NCBI RefSeq assembly: GCF_004135345.1
Contig: NZ_CP035495.1
Location: forward strand, 3,472,001-3,536,000
Direction of reading: 5' to 3'
DNA: 64,000 nucleotides
From: Xylanimonas allomyrinae
GTDB lineage: Bacteria > Actinomycetota > Actinomycetes > Actinomycetales > Cellulomonadaceae
Made by a program: the position numbers and the translations under genes. The notes beneath the pieces are model-generated. The model had not been told where the DNA came from, did not search any database, and saw only the letters and a program-made list of their open reading frames with translations. Shown in pieces: positions 55,637 to 64,000 of the stretch; position 1 is the first letter of the stretch, and the number at the start of each line of letters is the position of its first letter.

Positions 55637-55687
55637 GCCTCGATTGTGCCGTACGCGGGGACGGGGCTGGGTGGGTCCGGGCCCGGA

Positions 55688-55693
55688 TAGACT
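55688..55693 (+). promoter_or_regulatory. -10 element (TAGACT) for glmS, probably leaderless
   Basis: TAGACT lies 7 nt upstream of the glmS ATG, and no ribosome binding site is present between them. A transcript starting at or near the A of ATG is the simplest reading. Confidence 0.5.
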
Positions 55694-55700
55694 CCTGCGC

Positions 55701-57596
55701 ATGTGTGGAATCGTCGGGTACGCAGGTCTGGGTCTGACCGAAGGAGGCGCTGCCGGCACGCCGGCCGCGACGCGGCATCCGCTCGAGGTGGCCCTGGAGG
55801 GCCTGCGGCGGTTGGAGTACCGCGGCTATGACTCGGCGGGCGTCGCGCTCGCCGGCCCGGGGCAGGCGCGCATCGCGTTCGCCAAGAAGTCGGGCAAGCT
55901 CAACAACCTCGTCGGCGAGCTCGACGCGCACCCGCTGCCCGACGCCACCGCCGCGATCGGCCACACCCGTTGGGCTACCCACGGCGGCCCCACGGACGTC
56001 AACGCCCACCCGCACCTGGCCGACGACGACAAGCTCGCCGTCATCCACAACGGCATCATCGAGAACTTCGCCCAGCTCAAGGCCGAGCTGCTGGCCGACG
56101 GTGTCTTCTTCCGCAGCGAGACCGACACCGAGGTCGCGGCCGCGCTGCTCGCCCGCGAGTACGCGTCGACGAAGGACCTCACCGCAGCCATGGCTGCCAC
56201 CGCCCGGCGGCTGGAGGGCACGTTCACGCTGCTGGCCGTGCACGCGGACGACCCGCTGACGGTCGTCGGCGCGCGTCACGACTCGCCGCTCGTCGTCGGG
56301 CTCGGCGACGGGGAGAACTTCCTCGGCTCCGACGTCGCGGCGTTCATCGCCTTCACCAAGGAGGCGCTCGAGCTCGGGCAGGACCAGATCGTCACGATCA
56401 CCCCGACGTCGGTCACCGTCACCGACTTCCACGGCAAGCCCGCCGACGCCAAGCGCTTCACGGTCGACTGGGACGCGGCCGCGGCCGAGAAGAGCGGCTT
56501 CGACTCCTTCATGGACAAGGAGATCCACGACCAGCCGCACGCCGTCGCGGACACGCTGCTGGGGCGCACCGACCTCGACGGGCGCCTGACGCTCGACGAG
56601 ATCCGCATCGACGAGTCGGTGCTGCGCTCGATCGACAAGATCATCGTGATCGCCTGCGGCACCGCCGCGTACGCGGGGCACGTGGCCAAGTACGCGGTCG
56701 AGCACTGGTGCCGCATCCCTGTCGAGGTCGAGCTCGCGCACGAGTTCCGCTACCGCGACCCGATCGTCAACGAGAAGACGCTCGTCGTCGCGATCTCGCA
56801 GTCGGGCGAGACCATGGACACCCTCATGGCCGTGCGGCACGCGCGCGAGCAGGGCGCCAAGGTGCTGTCGATCGTCAACACGCAGGGTTCGACGATCCCG
56901 CGCGAGTCCGACGCCGTGCTCTACACGCACGCCGGGCCGGAGATCGCCGTCGCCTCGACCAAGGCGTTCCTCTCCCAGATCACCGCGGCCTACCTGCTGG
57001 GCCTGTACCTCGCGCAGCTGCGCGGCAACAAGTTCCCCGACGAGATCGCGGCGCTGCTGAACGAGCTGCGCGGGCTGCCCGCCAAGGTGCAGACCGTCAT
57101 CGAGCGCGGCGAGTACGTGCGCGCCACGGCACGGTCGATGAAGGACGCGACGTCGGTGCTGTTCCTCGGGCGGCACGTGGGCTTCCCCGTCGCGCTGGAA
57201 GGCGCGCTCAAGCTCAAGGAGCTGGCGTACATCCACGCCGAGGGCTTCGCGGCCGGTGAGCTCAAGCACGGGCCCATCGCGCTCATCGACGAGGGTCAGC
57301 CGGTGTTCGTCGTCGTGCCCTCGCCGCGCTCGCGCGACGGGCTGCACTCCAAGGTGGTCTCGAACATCCAGGAGATCCGTGCGCGCGGCGCGCGCACCCT
57401 CGTCATCGCCGAGGACGGCGACGACGAGGTGCGCAAGTACGCCGACGAGATCTTCTGGATCCCCGCGGCGCCGACGCTGCTGCAGCCGCTGCTCGCCGTG
57501 GTGCCGCTGCAGATCTTCGCGATGGCGCTGGCGACGGCCAAGGGCCTGGACGTGGACCAGCCGCGCAACCTGGCCAAGTCCGTCACCGTCGAGTGA
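55701..57596 (+). CDS. glmS: Glutamine-fructose-6-phosphate aminotransferase
   Basis: This 631-residue enzyme has an N-terminal glutaminase with Cys2 nucleophile (MCGIVGYAG), [16 protein letters not shown] and HNGIIENF. Two SIS sugar-isomerase domains follow ([33 protein letters not shown]) ending in NLAKSVTVE. It commits fructose-6-phosphate to amino sugar synthesis and feeds GlmM. acpS follows after 23 bp. The transcript is probably leaderless. Confidence 0.98.
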   Translation: MCGIVGYAGLGLTEGGAAGTPAATRHPLEVALEGLRRLEYRGYDSAGVALAGPGQARIAFAKKSGKLNNLVGELDAHPLPDATAAIGHTRWATHGGPTDVNAHPHLADDDKLAVIHNGIIENFAQLKAELLADGVFFRSETDTEVAAALLAREYASTKDLTAAMAATARRLEGTFTLLAVHADDPLTVVGARHDSPLVVGLGDGENFLGSDVAAFIAFTKEALELGQDQIVTITPTSVTVTDFHGKPADAKRFTVDWDAAAAEKSGFDSFMDKEIHDQPHAVADTLLGRTDLDGRLTLDEIRIDESVLRSIDKIIVIACGTAAYAGHVAKYAVEHWCRIPVEVELAHEFRYRDPIVNEKTLVVAISQSGETMDTLMAVRHAREQGAKVLSIVNTQGSTIPRESDAVLYTHAGPEIAVASTKAFLSQITAAYLLGLYLAQLRGNKFPDEIAALLNELRGLPAKVQTVIERGEYVRATARSMKDATSVLFLGRHVGFPVALEGALKLKELAYIHAEGFAAGELKHGPIALIDEGQPVFVVVPSPRSRDGLHSKVVSNIQEIRARGARTLVIAEDGDDEVRKYADEIFWIPAAPTLLQPLLAVVPLQIFAMALATAKGLDVDQPRNLAKSVTVE

Positions 57597-57607
57597 GGCC
57601 GCCTGCG

Positions 57608-57613
57608 TAGGGT
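57608..57613 (+). promoter_or_regulatory. Putative -10 element (TAGGGT) for acpS
   Basis: TAGGGT lies exactly 6 nt before the acpS ATG with no ribosome binding site between, so acpS may have its own leaderless transcript although it is close behind glmS. Confidence 0.4.
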
Positions 57614-57619
57614 GGCCGC

Positions 57620-57970
57620 ATGATCATCGGCGTGGGCATCGACGTCGTCGACGTCGCGCGGTTCGTCGCGACGCTCGAGCGCACGCCGCGGCTGCGCGAG
57701 AAGCTGTTCACGCCGCAGGAGCGGGACCTGCCCGCCAACTCCTTGGCCGCGCGGTTCGCGGCCAAGGAGGCGATCGCCAAGGCGCTCGGCGCCCCTGGCG
57801 ACCTGCGCTGGCAGGACGCGACGATTCACCGCACCGTCGGCGGCCCGCCCCACGTCGAGCTGCGCGGCACGGTCCTGGCCCGCGCCCAGGCGCTGGGCGT
57901 GCGCACCTGGCACGTCTCGATCAGCCACGACGCCGGCATCGCGTCGGCGTTGGCAATCGCCGAGTCCTGA
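57620..57970 (+). CDS. acpS: Holo-[acyl-carrier-protein] synthase
   Basis: This 116-residue protein is of AcpS type, with metal Asp8 in [24 protein letters not shown] and a C-terminal HVSISHD. It transfers 4'-phosphopantetheine from CoA to ACP, linking it to the nearby coaA. A convergent LLM oxidoreductase gene begins 33 bp after it. Confidence 0.95.
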   Translation: MIIGVGIDVVDVARFVATLERTPRLREKLFTPQERDLPANSLAARFAAKEAIAKALGAPGDLRWQDATIHRTVGGPPHVELRGTVLARAQALGVRTWHVSISHDAGIASALAIAES

Positions 57971-58003
57971 CGCGCGAGCCGCGCGGCACCGTCCGGCGGG
58001 GTC

Positions 58004-59053
58004 CTATCGAGCGGGGCTCGCGGTGCCGCTGAGCGCGGGGACGACCTCGCGGGCGAACAGGTCGAGCTGGTCGCGGTCCGCGGCGGCGTTCGGGAAGTAG
58101 CCGATCGTGTAGGCGAGGCCGGCGGCCTGGAACTGCGCCAGCGTCTCCGTGATCTGCTCCGGGGTCCCGCGCAGCGGCGTCGACCGCCAGCCTTCCAGCT
58201 CCGCGTCGGCCTTCTGGGGGGTGTGCTTGCGGTAGACCGACGCCAGCCAGGCCTCCTTGTCGGCGATCTCCTTCGCCGAGCCGATGAGCACGTTGAAGTT
58301 CGCCGAGCGGGTGATCTCGGCGAAGTCGCGGCCGATGGCGTCGCAGTGGGTGCGGAGCACCTGCGACTTGTGGACGAAGGTCTCCAGGTCACCACCGAAG
58401 TTGGTGTACTGCGCGTACTTGGCCGCCGTCAGCAGCGTCTTGCGCTCGCCGCCGCCCGCGATCCACAGGGGGATCGACGGCTTGTCCTCGCCGTCGACAG
58501 GAACGGTCTGCCGGGGCTGCGGGTAGCACAGGGCGCCGTCGACCTGATAGCGCTTGCCGGCGAACGTGCCCGAGGAGCCGGTGCGCCACATGTTCGCCAT
58601 GATCTGCACGCCCTCGTCGAGGGCGAGCAGCCGCTCGCCGGCGCGCGGGAAGCCGTAGCCGTAGGCGCGCCACTCGTGCTCGTACCAGCCGGCGCCGATG
58701 CCCATCTCGGTGCGGCCACCGGAGATTGCGTCGACCGTGGCGGCGACCTTCGCGAGGTACGTGGGCTCGCGGTAGGCCATGCAGGTGCACATCTGGCCCA
58801 GGCGCACGCGTTCCGACGACGCCGCGAACGCGGCCATGAGGGTCCAGGCCTCGTGCGTCGCCTGGTCGGTCGGGGCCGGGACGGAGTGGAAGTGGTCGTA
58901 GACCCACGCCGACTCGAACGCGAACGCGCCCGTCGGGGTGGTGGCCGTGTCTGCGTGCTGAAGGAGGGAGCGCATCGTCCCCCAGTGGTTCTCGGGCGCC
59001 ACCTCGGTGAGGTCGAGACGCCAGCCCTGCGGGATGAAGAGGCCGAATCGCAT
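58004..59053 (-). CDS. LLM-class F420-dependent oxidoreductase
   Basis: This 349-residue TIM-barrel protein has ESAWVYDHFHSVP, RVRLGQMCTCMAYREPTYLA, GRTEMGIGAGWYEHEWRAYG and IPLWIAGGGERKTLLTAAKY, typical of the luciferase-like group. Actinobacterial members of this subgroup generally use F420, but the substrate is unknown. The ATG has TAGGTT exactly 6 nt upstream and no ribosome binding site. It is divergent from the NAD(P)HX repair gene. Confidence 0.87.
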   Translation of the reverse strand: MRFGLFIPQGWRLDLTEVAPENHWGTMRSLLQHADTATTPTGAFAFESAWVYDHFHSVPAPTDQATHEAWTLMAAFAASSERVRLGQMCTCMAYREPTYLAKVAATVDAISGGRTEMGIGAGWYEHEWRAYGYGFPRAGERLLALDEGVQIMANMWRTGSSGTFAGKRYQVDGALCYPQPRQTVPVDGEDKPSIPLWIAGGGERKTLLTAAKYAQYTNFGGDLETFVHKSQVLRTHCDAIGRDFAEITRSANFNVLIGSAKEIADKEAWLASVYRKHTPQKADAELEGWRSTPLRGTPEQITETLAQFQAAGLAYTIGYFPNAAADRDQLDLFAREVVPALSGTASPAR

Positions 59054-59059
59054 GCCGTC

Positions 59060-59065
59060 AACCTA
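59060..59065 (-). promoter_or_regulatory. Putative -10 element (TAGGTT) for the LLM oxidoreductase gene
   Basis: TAGGTT on the minus strand is followed by 6 nt and then ATG at 59053. It is one of the clearest leaderless arrangements in the window. Confidence 0.45.
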
Positions 59066-59240
59066 CTCGCGGGGTCGAAACGCTGCGAGCAGCTGTCAGC
59101 CCCAGGCGGCCGTCTGACGTGACGCCGCGCGGCGCGAGGCCCCCCGCCTCGGCCGAGCAGGAGGCGCGGCCTGGGGCCCCGCCGCGACAGGCCGCACCGG
59201 CCGGCCCGCCCGCCCGCCGCGAACCGTCCATGATGGGGGC

Positions 59241-60875
59241 ATGATCCAGGCCTGGTCCGCCGACGACGTCCGTGCCGCCGAGGAGCCCCTGCTCGCCGCC
59301 GGGGTGCCGCTCATGCAGCGGGCCGCGTTCGCGCTGGCCGCCGTCGTCCGCAGGGACCTGGCCCGGCGGCGAGCCGTGGCAGGACCCGACGGCGAGCTGC
59401 GCGACGGCTCGGTTCGCGGGGCGCGGGTCGCGCTGCTCGTGGGCGCCGGCAACAACGGCGGTGACGCGCTGCACGCCGGGGCGTTCCTCGCCCGCCGCGG
59501 GCTCGCCGTGACCGCCTACCTCGCCGCGTCACGCGTCCACGAGGGCGGGCTTGCCGCGCTGGACGCCGCAGGCGGGCGCGTGGTCGCGCTCACCGCGGCG
59601 GACGGCGGAGCGGCCCCGCAGCCGGGCGCGGCACGGAGACCGACGGTCGGCGTCACGACGGCTGCGGCTGCGGCGTCCGGTGCCGACGTGATCATCGACG
59701 GCCTGCTCGGGATCGGCGCCCAGGGGCCGATGCGCGGCATGGGCGGCGCGCTGGTCGACGAGCTGAGCCGGATCCTTCCCCCGCCCGGGGGCACAGGACG
59801 TCCCTGGGTCGTCGCCGTCGACGTCCCGTCGGGCGTCGGCGTCGACGACGGGACGCTGCCCGGGCCGGTGCTGCCCGCCGACCGCACCGTGACGTTCGGC
59901 GCCGCCAAGCCGGGCCTGCTGCTGCCGCCCGCGACCCACCTGACCGGGGCGGGCGCCGTGATCGACATCGGGCTGGCCCTGCCGCCCGCCGCACGAACGG
60001 GCGGCAGGCCCGCCGTCGTGCGCCTCGAGGACGCCGACGTCGCCGCTGCCTGGCCGGTGCCCGGGCCGCAGGACCACAAGTACACGCGCGGCGTCGTCGG
60101 GGTCGTCGCCGGCACGACCACGTACCCGGGCGCGGCCGTGCTCACCGCGGCCGCCGCCGTGCGCGCCGGTGCGGGCATGGTCCGCTACCAGGGACCCGAC
60201 GACGTCGCGCGCGCCGTCGTCGCCGCACGGCCCGAGGTCGTCCCCGCCGACGGGCGCGTGCAGGCGTGGGTGCTCGGTCCGGGGCTGCCGGCCGACGGCG
60301 TCGACGACGGGCAGCGCGGGCGGGCGCGGGCGGCGCTCGCGGCGGCGTCGGGTCTGCTCGCGGGCACGCAGGACCCGGTGCCTGCGGTGGTCGACGCCGG
60401 TGCGCTCGCGCTGCTCGACCGCCCCTGCCCGGCGTGGGTCGTGCTCACGCCGCACGCGGGCGAGCTTGCGGCGCTGCTCGTCGCCCACGGCGAGGACGTG
60501 GAACGGGTGGGCGTCGAGGCAGAGCCGTTGCGCTGGGCGCGGCGCGCGCACGAGCTCACGGGGGCGACCGTGCTGCTCAAGGGGGGAGCGACCGTCGTCG
60601 TCGGGCCCGGGGTCACATACGCGCAGGCCGACGCGCCCGGGTGGCTTGCGACGGCGGGCGCGGGGGACGTGCTTGCCGGGCTGCTCGGCGCGATGCTCGC
60701 CGCGCGATCCGCCGAGGTGGTGGCACACCCCGAGCGGGCGGCGGCGGTGGCCGCGGCCGCGGCGCTCGTCCACGGCCGGGCGGCCGAGCGGGCCACGCCG
60801 GGCGGGCCCGTGGCGGCGCTTGCGGTGGCCGACGCGATCCCGGGCGTGGTCGCCGGGCTCCTCGCCGCGCGCTGA
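59241..60875 (+). CDS. nnr: Bifunctional NAD(P)H-hydrate epimerase / ADP-dependent NAD(P)H-hydrate dehydratase
   Basis: This 544-residue fusion has an N-terminal YjeF_N epimerase (VALLVGAGNNGGDALHAG, then VIIDGLLGIGAQGPMRG and VAVDVPSGVGVDDG). The C-terminal ribokinase-like dehydratase has GVVGVVAGTTTYPGAAVLTA, VVLTPHAGELAALL, ATVLLKGGATVVV and TAGAGDVLAGLLGAML. It repairs hydrated NADH and NADPH. The ATG has CATGAT 6 nt upstream and no ribosome binding site. In many actinobacteria it lies by alr and tsaE; here glmS and acpS are nearby instead. The TGA stop is the loop of a strong hairpin. Confidence 0.95.
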   Translation: MIQAWSADDVRAAEEPLLAAGVPLMQRAAFALAAVVRRDLARRRAVAGPDGELRDGSVRGARVALLVGAGNNGGDALHAGAFLARRGLAVTAYLAASRVHEGGLAALDAAGGRVVALTAADGGAAPQPGAARRPTVGVTTAAAAASGADVIIDGLLGIGAQGPMRGMGGALVDELSRILPPPGGTGRPWVVAVDVPSGVGVDDGTLPGPVLPADRTVTFGAAKPGLLLPPATHLTGAGAVIDIGLALPPAARTGGRPAVVRLEDADVAAAWPVPGPQDHKYTRGVVGVVAGTTTYPGAAVLTAAAAVRAGAGMVRYQGPDDVARAVVAARPEVVPADGRVQAWVLGPGLPADGVDDGQRGRARAALAAASGLLAGTQDPVPAVVDAGALALLDRPCPAWVVLTPHAGELAALLVAHGEDVERVGVEAEPLRWARRAHELTGATVLLKGGATVVVGPGVTYAQADAPGWLATAGAGDVLAGLLGAMLAARSAEVVAHPERAAAVAAAAALVHGRAAERATPGGPVAALAVADAIPGVVAGLLAAR

Positions 60876-60892
60876 GCGCGCGGCGAGGAGCC
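60856..60892. terminator. Bidirectional terminator overlapping the nnr 3' end
   Basis: GGCTCCTCGCCGCGCGC (60856-60872) and GCGCGCGGCGAGGAGCC (60876-60892) are perfect 17-bp complements. The 3-nt loop TGA is the nnr stop codon. It lies 4 bp from the end of the convergent esterase gene and can serve both strands. Confidence 0.92.
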
Positions 60893-60896
60893 GCCG

Positions 60897-62809
60897 TCAG
60901 TGGTCGGCGAAGAACGCGACGGGTTCGTCGTCGAGCGTGAAGCCGGAGAACCGGATGGTCGGGTCGGGCGTGGTGTACGTGCCCTTCGACGCGAGCACCC
61001 CCACCTTGAGCTCGGTGGTCGGGTCGAGCATGGTGTTGGTGACCGCCGGGGAGACGGGGGTCCACGCCGTGCCGTCCTGGCTGAAGGACACGGTGACCTG
61101 CGTGCCGACGCGCTGCAGGCGCAGCCTCAACGGCCCCGTGCCCGGGTCGGGAACCTCCCGCTCGGCCAGGCCGCCGTTGGTCTCGTTGAGGAGCCGCACG
61201 CGGGGCGTGCCGTAGTTGCTGCGCAGGATCGCGACGTAGGAGTTGTCGTCGAGGTAGACCACGAGGCCGGCGCCGGTCGCGTAGGTGGCGGGCCGGTTCT
61301 CCACGGTGACCGTGGCCGTGAAGTCGCGCGTGCCGACGTCGCGGACGAGCACGTTGGCGGCGTTGTTGTTGGCGGCGCGCAGGTCGCCCCACTGACTGGT
61401 GATCGCCAGCACGTCGCCGGGCTCCTCGGCCACGGCGGCCGACGAGGGGCGGACGGTCTGCCAGCCGGCCGCGTACGCAGGCAGCGAACCGGGGGTGAAG
61501 TCGATCCACTCGACCGACGCGAGCTCGAGCGACGGCGGCGAGGACGGCCGGTCGAACGACAGGTAGAGGTCCTGGGGCCGGTGCCGACGTCCGCGAGCGT
61601 GATCGGGACGGTCTTCCATGAGGCGAGGCCGCCGGTCTGCGCGACCTTGACCGCCGCGAGGACGGTGCCGGTCGGCGAGCCGGCGCGGATCGTGAGCGTC
61701 GTGTTGTCGTAGGGAACCGCGAGGCGCACGTGGATCGCCGGTGAGGGTCCCGGGTCGAGGGTCACGTTCGAGAAGGAGACCCAGTCGCCCGCGTTGACCG
61801 ACCGCAGGGCCGGGAGACCGGACCGGTCGTTCGAGCCGTACAGGTACGCGCCCTTCTCGTCGGTCAGGCTCGTGACCATGGTCTTGCGGGAGTGCGCGGC
61901 CCGCGTGTCGCCGACAAGCTGGGTGCGGACGTTGACCGCCAGCTCGGTCGAGCCCTCGTTGCCCGGGTGGACGCCGTCGCCGTACAGGGCCTTGCTGTCG
62001 GCCGTGAACGTGTGGTTGTCGATGATCGTGACGTCCTGGAACTCGGGCGTCGACATGGCGTCCAGGATGCGCTTGTTGACGTCGAGGAGGTTGGTCTCGT
62101 CGATGCCGTAGGCGGTCGAGAAGACCGTGGGCGGCAGTGCGACGAAGACGACGGGCGCGGAGGGAAGGCTGAGGTAGGACCGCACCAGTGCCCGGTAGTC
62201 GTCCACGAAGTCGCTGATGTACCGGTAGTTCCACGACTTGGTGTCGTTGGTGCCGAGCTGGAACACGACGACGTCGGGGTTGAGTGCCCGGCTCTGCGTG
62301 TACTGCGTCGTGCGCGCATAGGGCAGGTCGCCGCGAGTCATGACGGTGTAGCCCGAGATGCCGAAGTTCTTGACCGAGAACGCGTCGCCGAGCATCGACT
62401 GGAGCTGGGCGGGGTAGGAGCTGGTCTCGGTGCCCGAGGTGTTCATGCCGTAGGTGATGCTGTCACCGACGGCCGCGACGCTGAGCGTCTGGTTGCGTGC
62501 GCCGACGGTGACGACGCCGGTCACGGACGCGCCCGTGTCGGTCACCTCGCCGGTCACGGTGTGCGTGCCGGGATCGGTGAAGATCCCGGGGTCGAGCGCG
62601 GGCCACCGCACCGCGTGCGTGACGGGTGTGCCGTCGTCGGACACGACGACCTGGGCGGGGAGCTGCGCGGTCTGACCGTAGGGAACGACGACGTTGACGT
62701 CGTGCGGGCTCGACGGGGCGCCGGACGCGACGGGGGCGCCCACGGCGGCCGTGAGCGCCACGGCCGCGGTCAGGCCCAGCACCAGCCGCGCGGTCGGGAT
62801 GGCTCTCAC
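60897..62809 (-). CDS. Secreted SGNH/GDSL esterase with Ig-like, CBM6-like and lectin-like modules (apparent frameshift at about 61575)
   Basis: A signal peptide (MRAIPTARLVLGLTAAVALT, cleaved near VASGAPS) leads to a bacterial Ig-like module (about 35-110; VVVSDDGTPVTHAVRWPALD). The SGNH domain has block I VGDSITYGM, block III GTNDT and GDGVHPGNEG as the catalytic Asp/His block. A CBM6-like sandwich (AIHVRLAVPYDNTTLTIRAG) and a C-terminal concanavalin-like domain (FTATVTVENRPATYATGAGL) follow. The last roughly 220 residues are in another frame: one base is missing in the G-run 61574-61577 (C-run on the coding strand), where ADVGTGPQDLYLSF would restore 637 residues. It probably deacetylates plant polysaccharide. 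GTG 62809 has GAAGGAG upstream. Confidence 0.88.
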
Positions 62810-62991
62810 AGGATCGCTCCTTCCCGGTGTTCACCGGTGGCGGCCGAACCTGGAAGGCCGCACGTCGGGGCGAGCAGGGGCCTTCACGGGCGCCCTCGGC
62901 CGGGGCCGCCACGCGGTGCTCATGGTGGCGGCACGCGCGCCGCGGAGTGGCCCGGTGACGGGTTTTGGCCAGCCGCCCGGTCGCGCCCGCT

Positions 62992-63057
62992 CGCCGGACC
63001 GCCCGCTCGCCGGACCGCCCGGGGCGCCGGACCGCCCGGGGCGCGGGCGGTCCGGCG
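62992..63057. repeat. GC-rich direct repeats leading into a hairpin
   Basis: Three tandem copies of about 16 bp built on GCCGGACCGCC span roughly 62992-63037. The last copy pairs with the inverted GGGCGGTCCGGCG at 63045-63057. Confidence 0.75.
63025..63057 (-). terminator. Terminator for the MFS gene
   Basis: CGCCGGACCGCCC (63025-63037) and GGGCGGTCCGGCG (63045-63057) form a perfect 13-bp stem with a 7-nt loop, 5 nt after the MFS stop on the minus strand. Confidence 0.82.
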
Positions 63058-63062
63058 GTGCC

Positions 63063-64000
63063 TCAGGAGCCGGCGCGGACCTCGGCGACCTCGGCGGCAG
63101 CGGGCCCGCCTGCGGCCTGCGCGGCCGCCCTGCGGCGGAAGAGCAGTCCTGTCAGCACGGACCCACCCGCGAAGATGAGCGCGGAGACGCCGAACGCCGT
63201 CGTGTAGCTGTCGATCGCCGCGCGCGCGAGCACGCCGCCGGCGGGTGGGTTCGTGGTCGCGTGGGCCGTCACGTAGGCGCTGGCGGCCGATGTCGCGATG
63301 GTGTTGAGCACCGCGGTTCCGAGGGCGCCGCCGACCTGCTGGCTCGTGGAGACGACGGCGGAGGCGACCCCCGCGTGGTCGCGGTCGACGCCGAGCGTGG
63401 CCGTCTGGATCGCGGCGGGCATGGCCGTGCCCATGCCCGCGCCCATGATCATGAGGCCCGGGAGGACGTCGGCCACGAAGGTCGACTGAAGGTCGATCCG
63501 GGTGAGCATCGCCAGGCCGACCGCGGCGAGGCCCAGGCCGATCGGCACCATGACCTTGGGCCCGAAGCGTGGCAGGAAGATGTTGGTGCACAGCTGGGCG
63601 CACGTGGCCAGGACGAGGATCTGCGGCAGGAACGCCAGGCCCGTCTCCCACGGGCTGTAGCCGAGCTGGGTCTGCAGGTAGAACGTGCCGAAGAGGAACG
63701 CACCGAACATGCCCGCGCCCGCGACGAGGATCGCGAGGAACGACGCTCCGCGGTTGCGGTCGAGGACGACGCGCAACGGCAGCAGGGCGTCGTGCCCGGC
63801 GGCGCGCTGCCGCAGCACGAAGGCGGTCAGCAGGACGGCCGACGCGACCAGCGGCCCCCACGTCCAGAGTGATCCCCAGCCCTCGGGCTCGGCGCGCGAG
63901 AAGCCGTAGACCAGCGCGAACAGCCCGGCCCCGCCCAGCGCGGCCCCGGCGACGTCGAGCCGCTGCGCGCGCCCTCGCGTGGCGTGCAGGAACGTCAGGC
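63063..64000 (-). CDS. MFS transporter, DHA2 (EmrB/QacA) type, C-terminal part (truncated by window)
   Basis: The minus-strand frame is open to the window edge with no stop, so the start lies beyond 64000. The visible 311 residues have about seven hydrophobic segments, including FLAILVAGAGMFGAFLFGTF, LGYSPWETGLAFLPQ and GLMIMGAGMGTAMPAAIQTA. The motif GVASAVVSTSQQVGGALGTA is the motif-C-like late helix of 14-TMS drug:H+ antiporters. It probably exports a drug or metabolite. Only the last half is seen, so the exact family is provisional. Confidence 0.87.
   Translation of the reverse strand, partial: LTFLHATRGRAQRLDVAGAALGGAGLFALVYGFSRAEPEGWGSLWTWGPLVASAVLLTAFVLRQRAAGHDALLPLRVVLDRNRGASFLAILVAGAGMFGAFLFGTFYLQTQLGYSPWETGLAFLPQILVLATCAQLCTNIFLPRFGPKVMVPIGLGLAAVGLAMLTRIDLQSTFVADVLPGLMIMGAGMGTAMPAAIQTATLGVDRDHAGVASAVVSTSQQVGGALGTAVLNTIATSAASAYVTAHATTNPPAGGVLARAAIDSYTTAFGVSALIFAGGSVLTGLLFRRRAAAQAAGGPAAAEVAEVRAGS

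Noticed and set aside
54308-55690. Plus-strand open frame of 460 codons opposite coaA
   Set aside because: It is antisense to coaA, has no start signal and no motif; the 312-bp convergent gap before it shows no gene features.

Overview
This window is about 72-75% GC by eye and carries a strongly GC3-biased actinobacterial gene set. The tRNA-Trp-secE-nusG-rplKA order, the zinc-type S14, TTG starts on both rpoB and rpoC, the separate rplM-rpsI operon and the secreted carbohydrate esterase point to Micrococcales, most likely near Cellulomonadaceae/Promicromonosporaceae. That placement is an inference from gene content, not from a search.

Layout. 1-2003: tail of an indolepyruvate:ferredoxin oxidoreductase operon. 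2026-7900 (minus strand): a secreted L,D-transpeptidase, an adenosine deaminase, and an overlapping ABC ATPase / ABC-2 permease / histidine kinase / LuxR-type regulator operon. 8138-10763: tRNA-Trp, secE, nusG, rplK, rplA. 11000-14887: an accessory island of an ECF-like sigma factor, a small beta-sandwich protein and a TPR-CHAT protease-like protein. It separates rplKA from rplJL and is the most interesting accessory locus here. 15162-28846: rplJ, rplL, rpoB, rpoC, rpsL, rpsG, fusA, tuf. 29379-39259: the S10 and spc ribosomal clusters (rpsJ to rplO). 39532-45917: secY, adk, map, infA, rpmJ, rpsM, rpsK, rpoA, rplQ; rpsD is not between rpsK and rpoA. 46129-49822: alpha/beta hydrolase, ROK-family sugar kinase-like protein, truA, DUF5709 and DUF937 proteins. 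50094-57970: rplM, rpsI, glmM, def, a DedA protein, coaA, glmS, acpS. 58004-64000: an LLM-class oxidoreductase, the NAD(P)HX repair enzyme, a multidomain secreted SGNH esterase and the end of a DHA2-type MFS exporter.

How it fits together. Most of the window is the translation and transcription core, set in tight operons with 1-4 bp overlaps and separated by long GC-rich hairpins. The glmM/glmS pair feeds UDP-GlcNAc synthesis, def and map process nascent protein N-termini, coaA and acpS make CoA and charge ACP, and the L,D-transpeptidase remodels peptidoglycan.

Sequence quality. Five genes (rpoC, map, glmM, DUF937, SGNH esterase) each need exactly one added base to restore a full-length family member, and four of the five sites lie in G/C runs. 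These look like sequencing or assembly deletions rather than real pseudogenes. I saw no rRNA, CRISPR array, insertion sequence or prophage.
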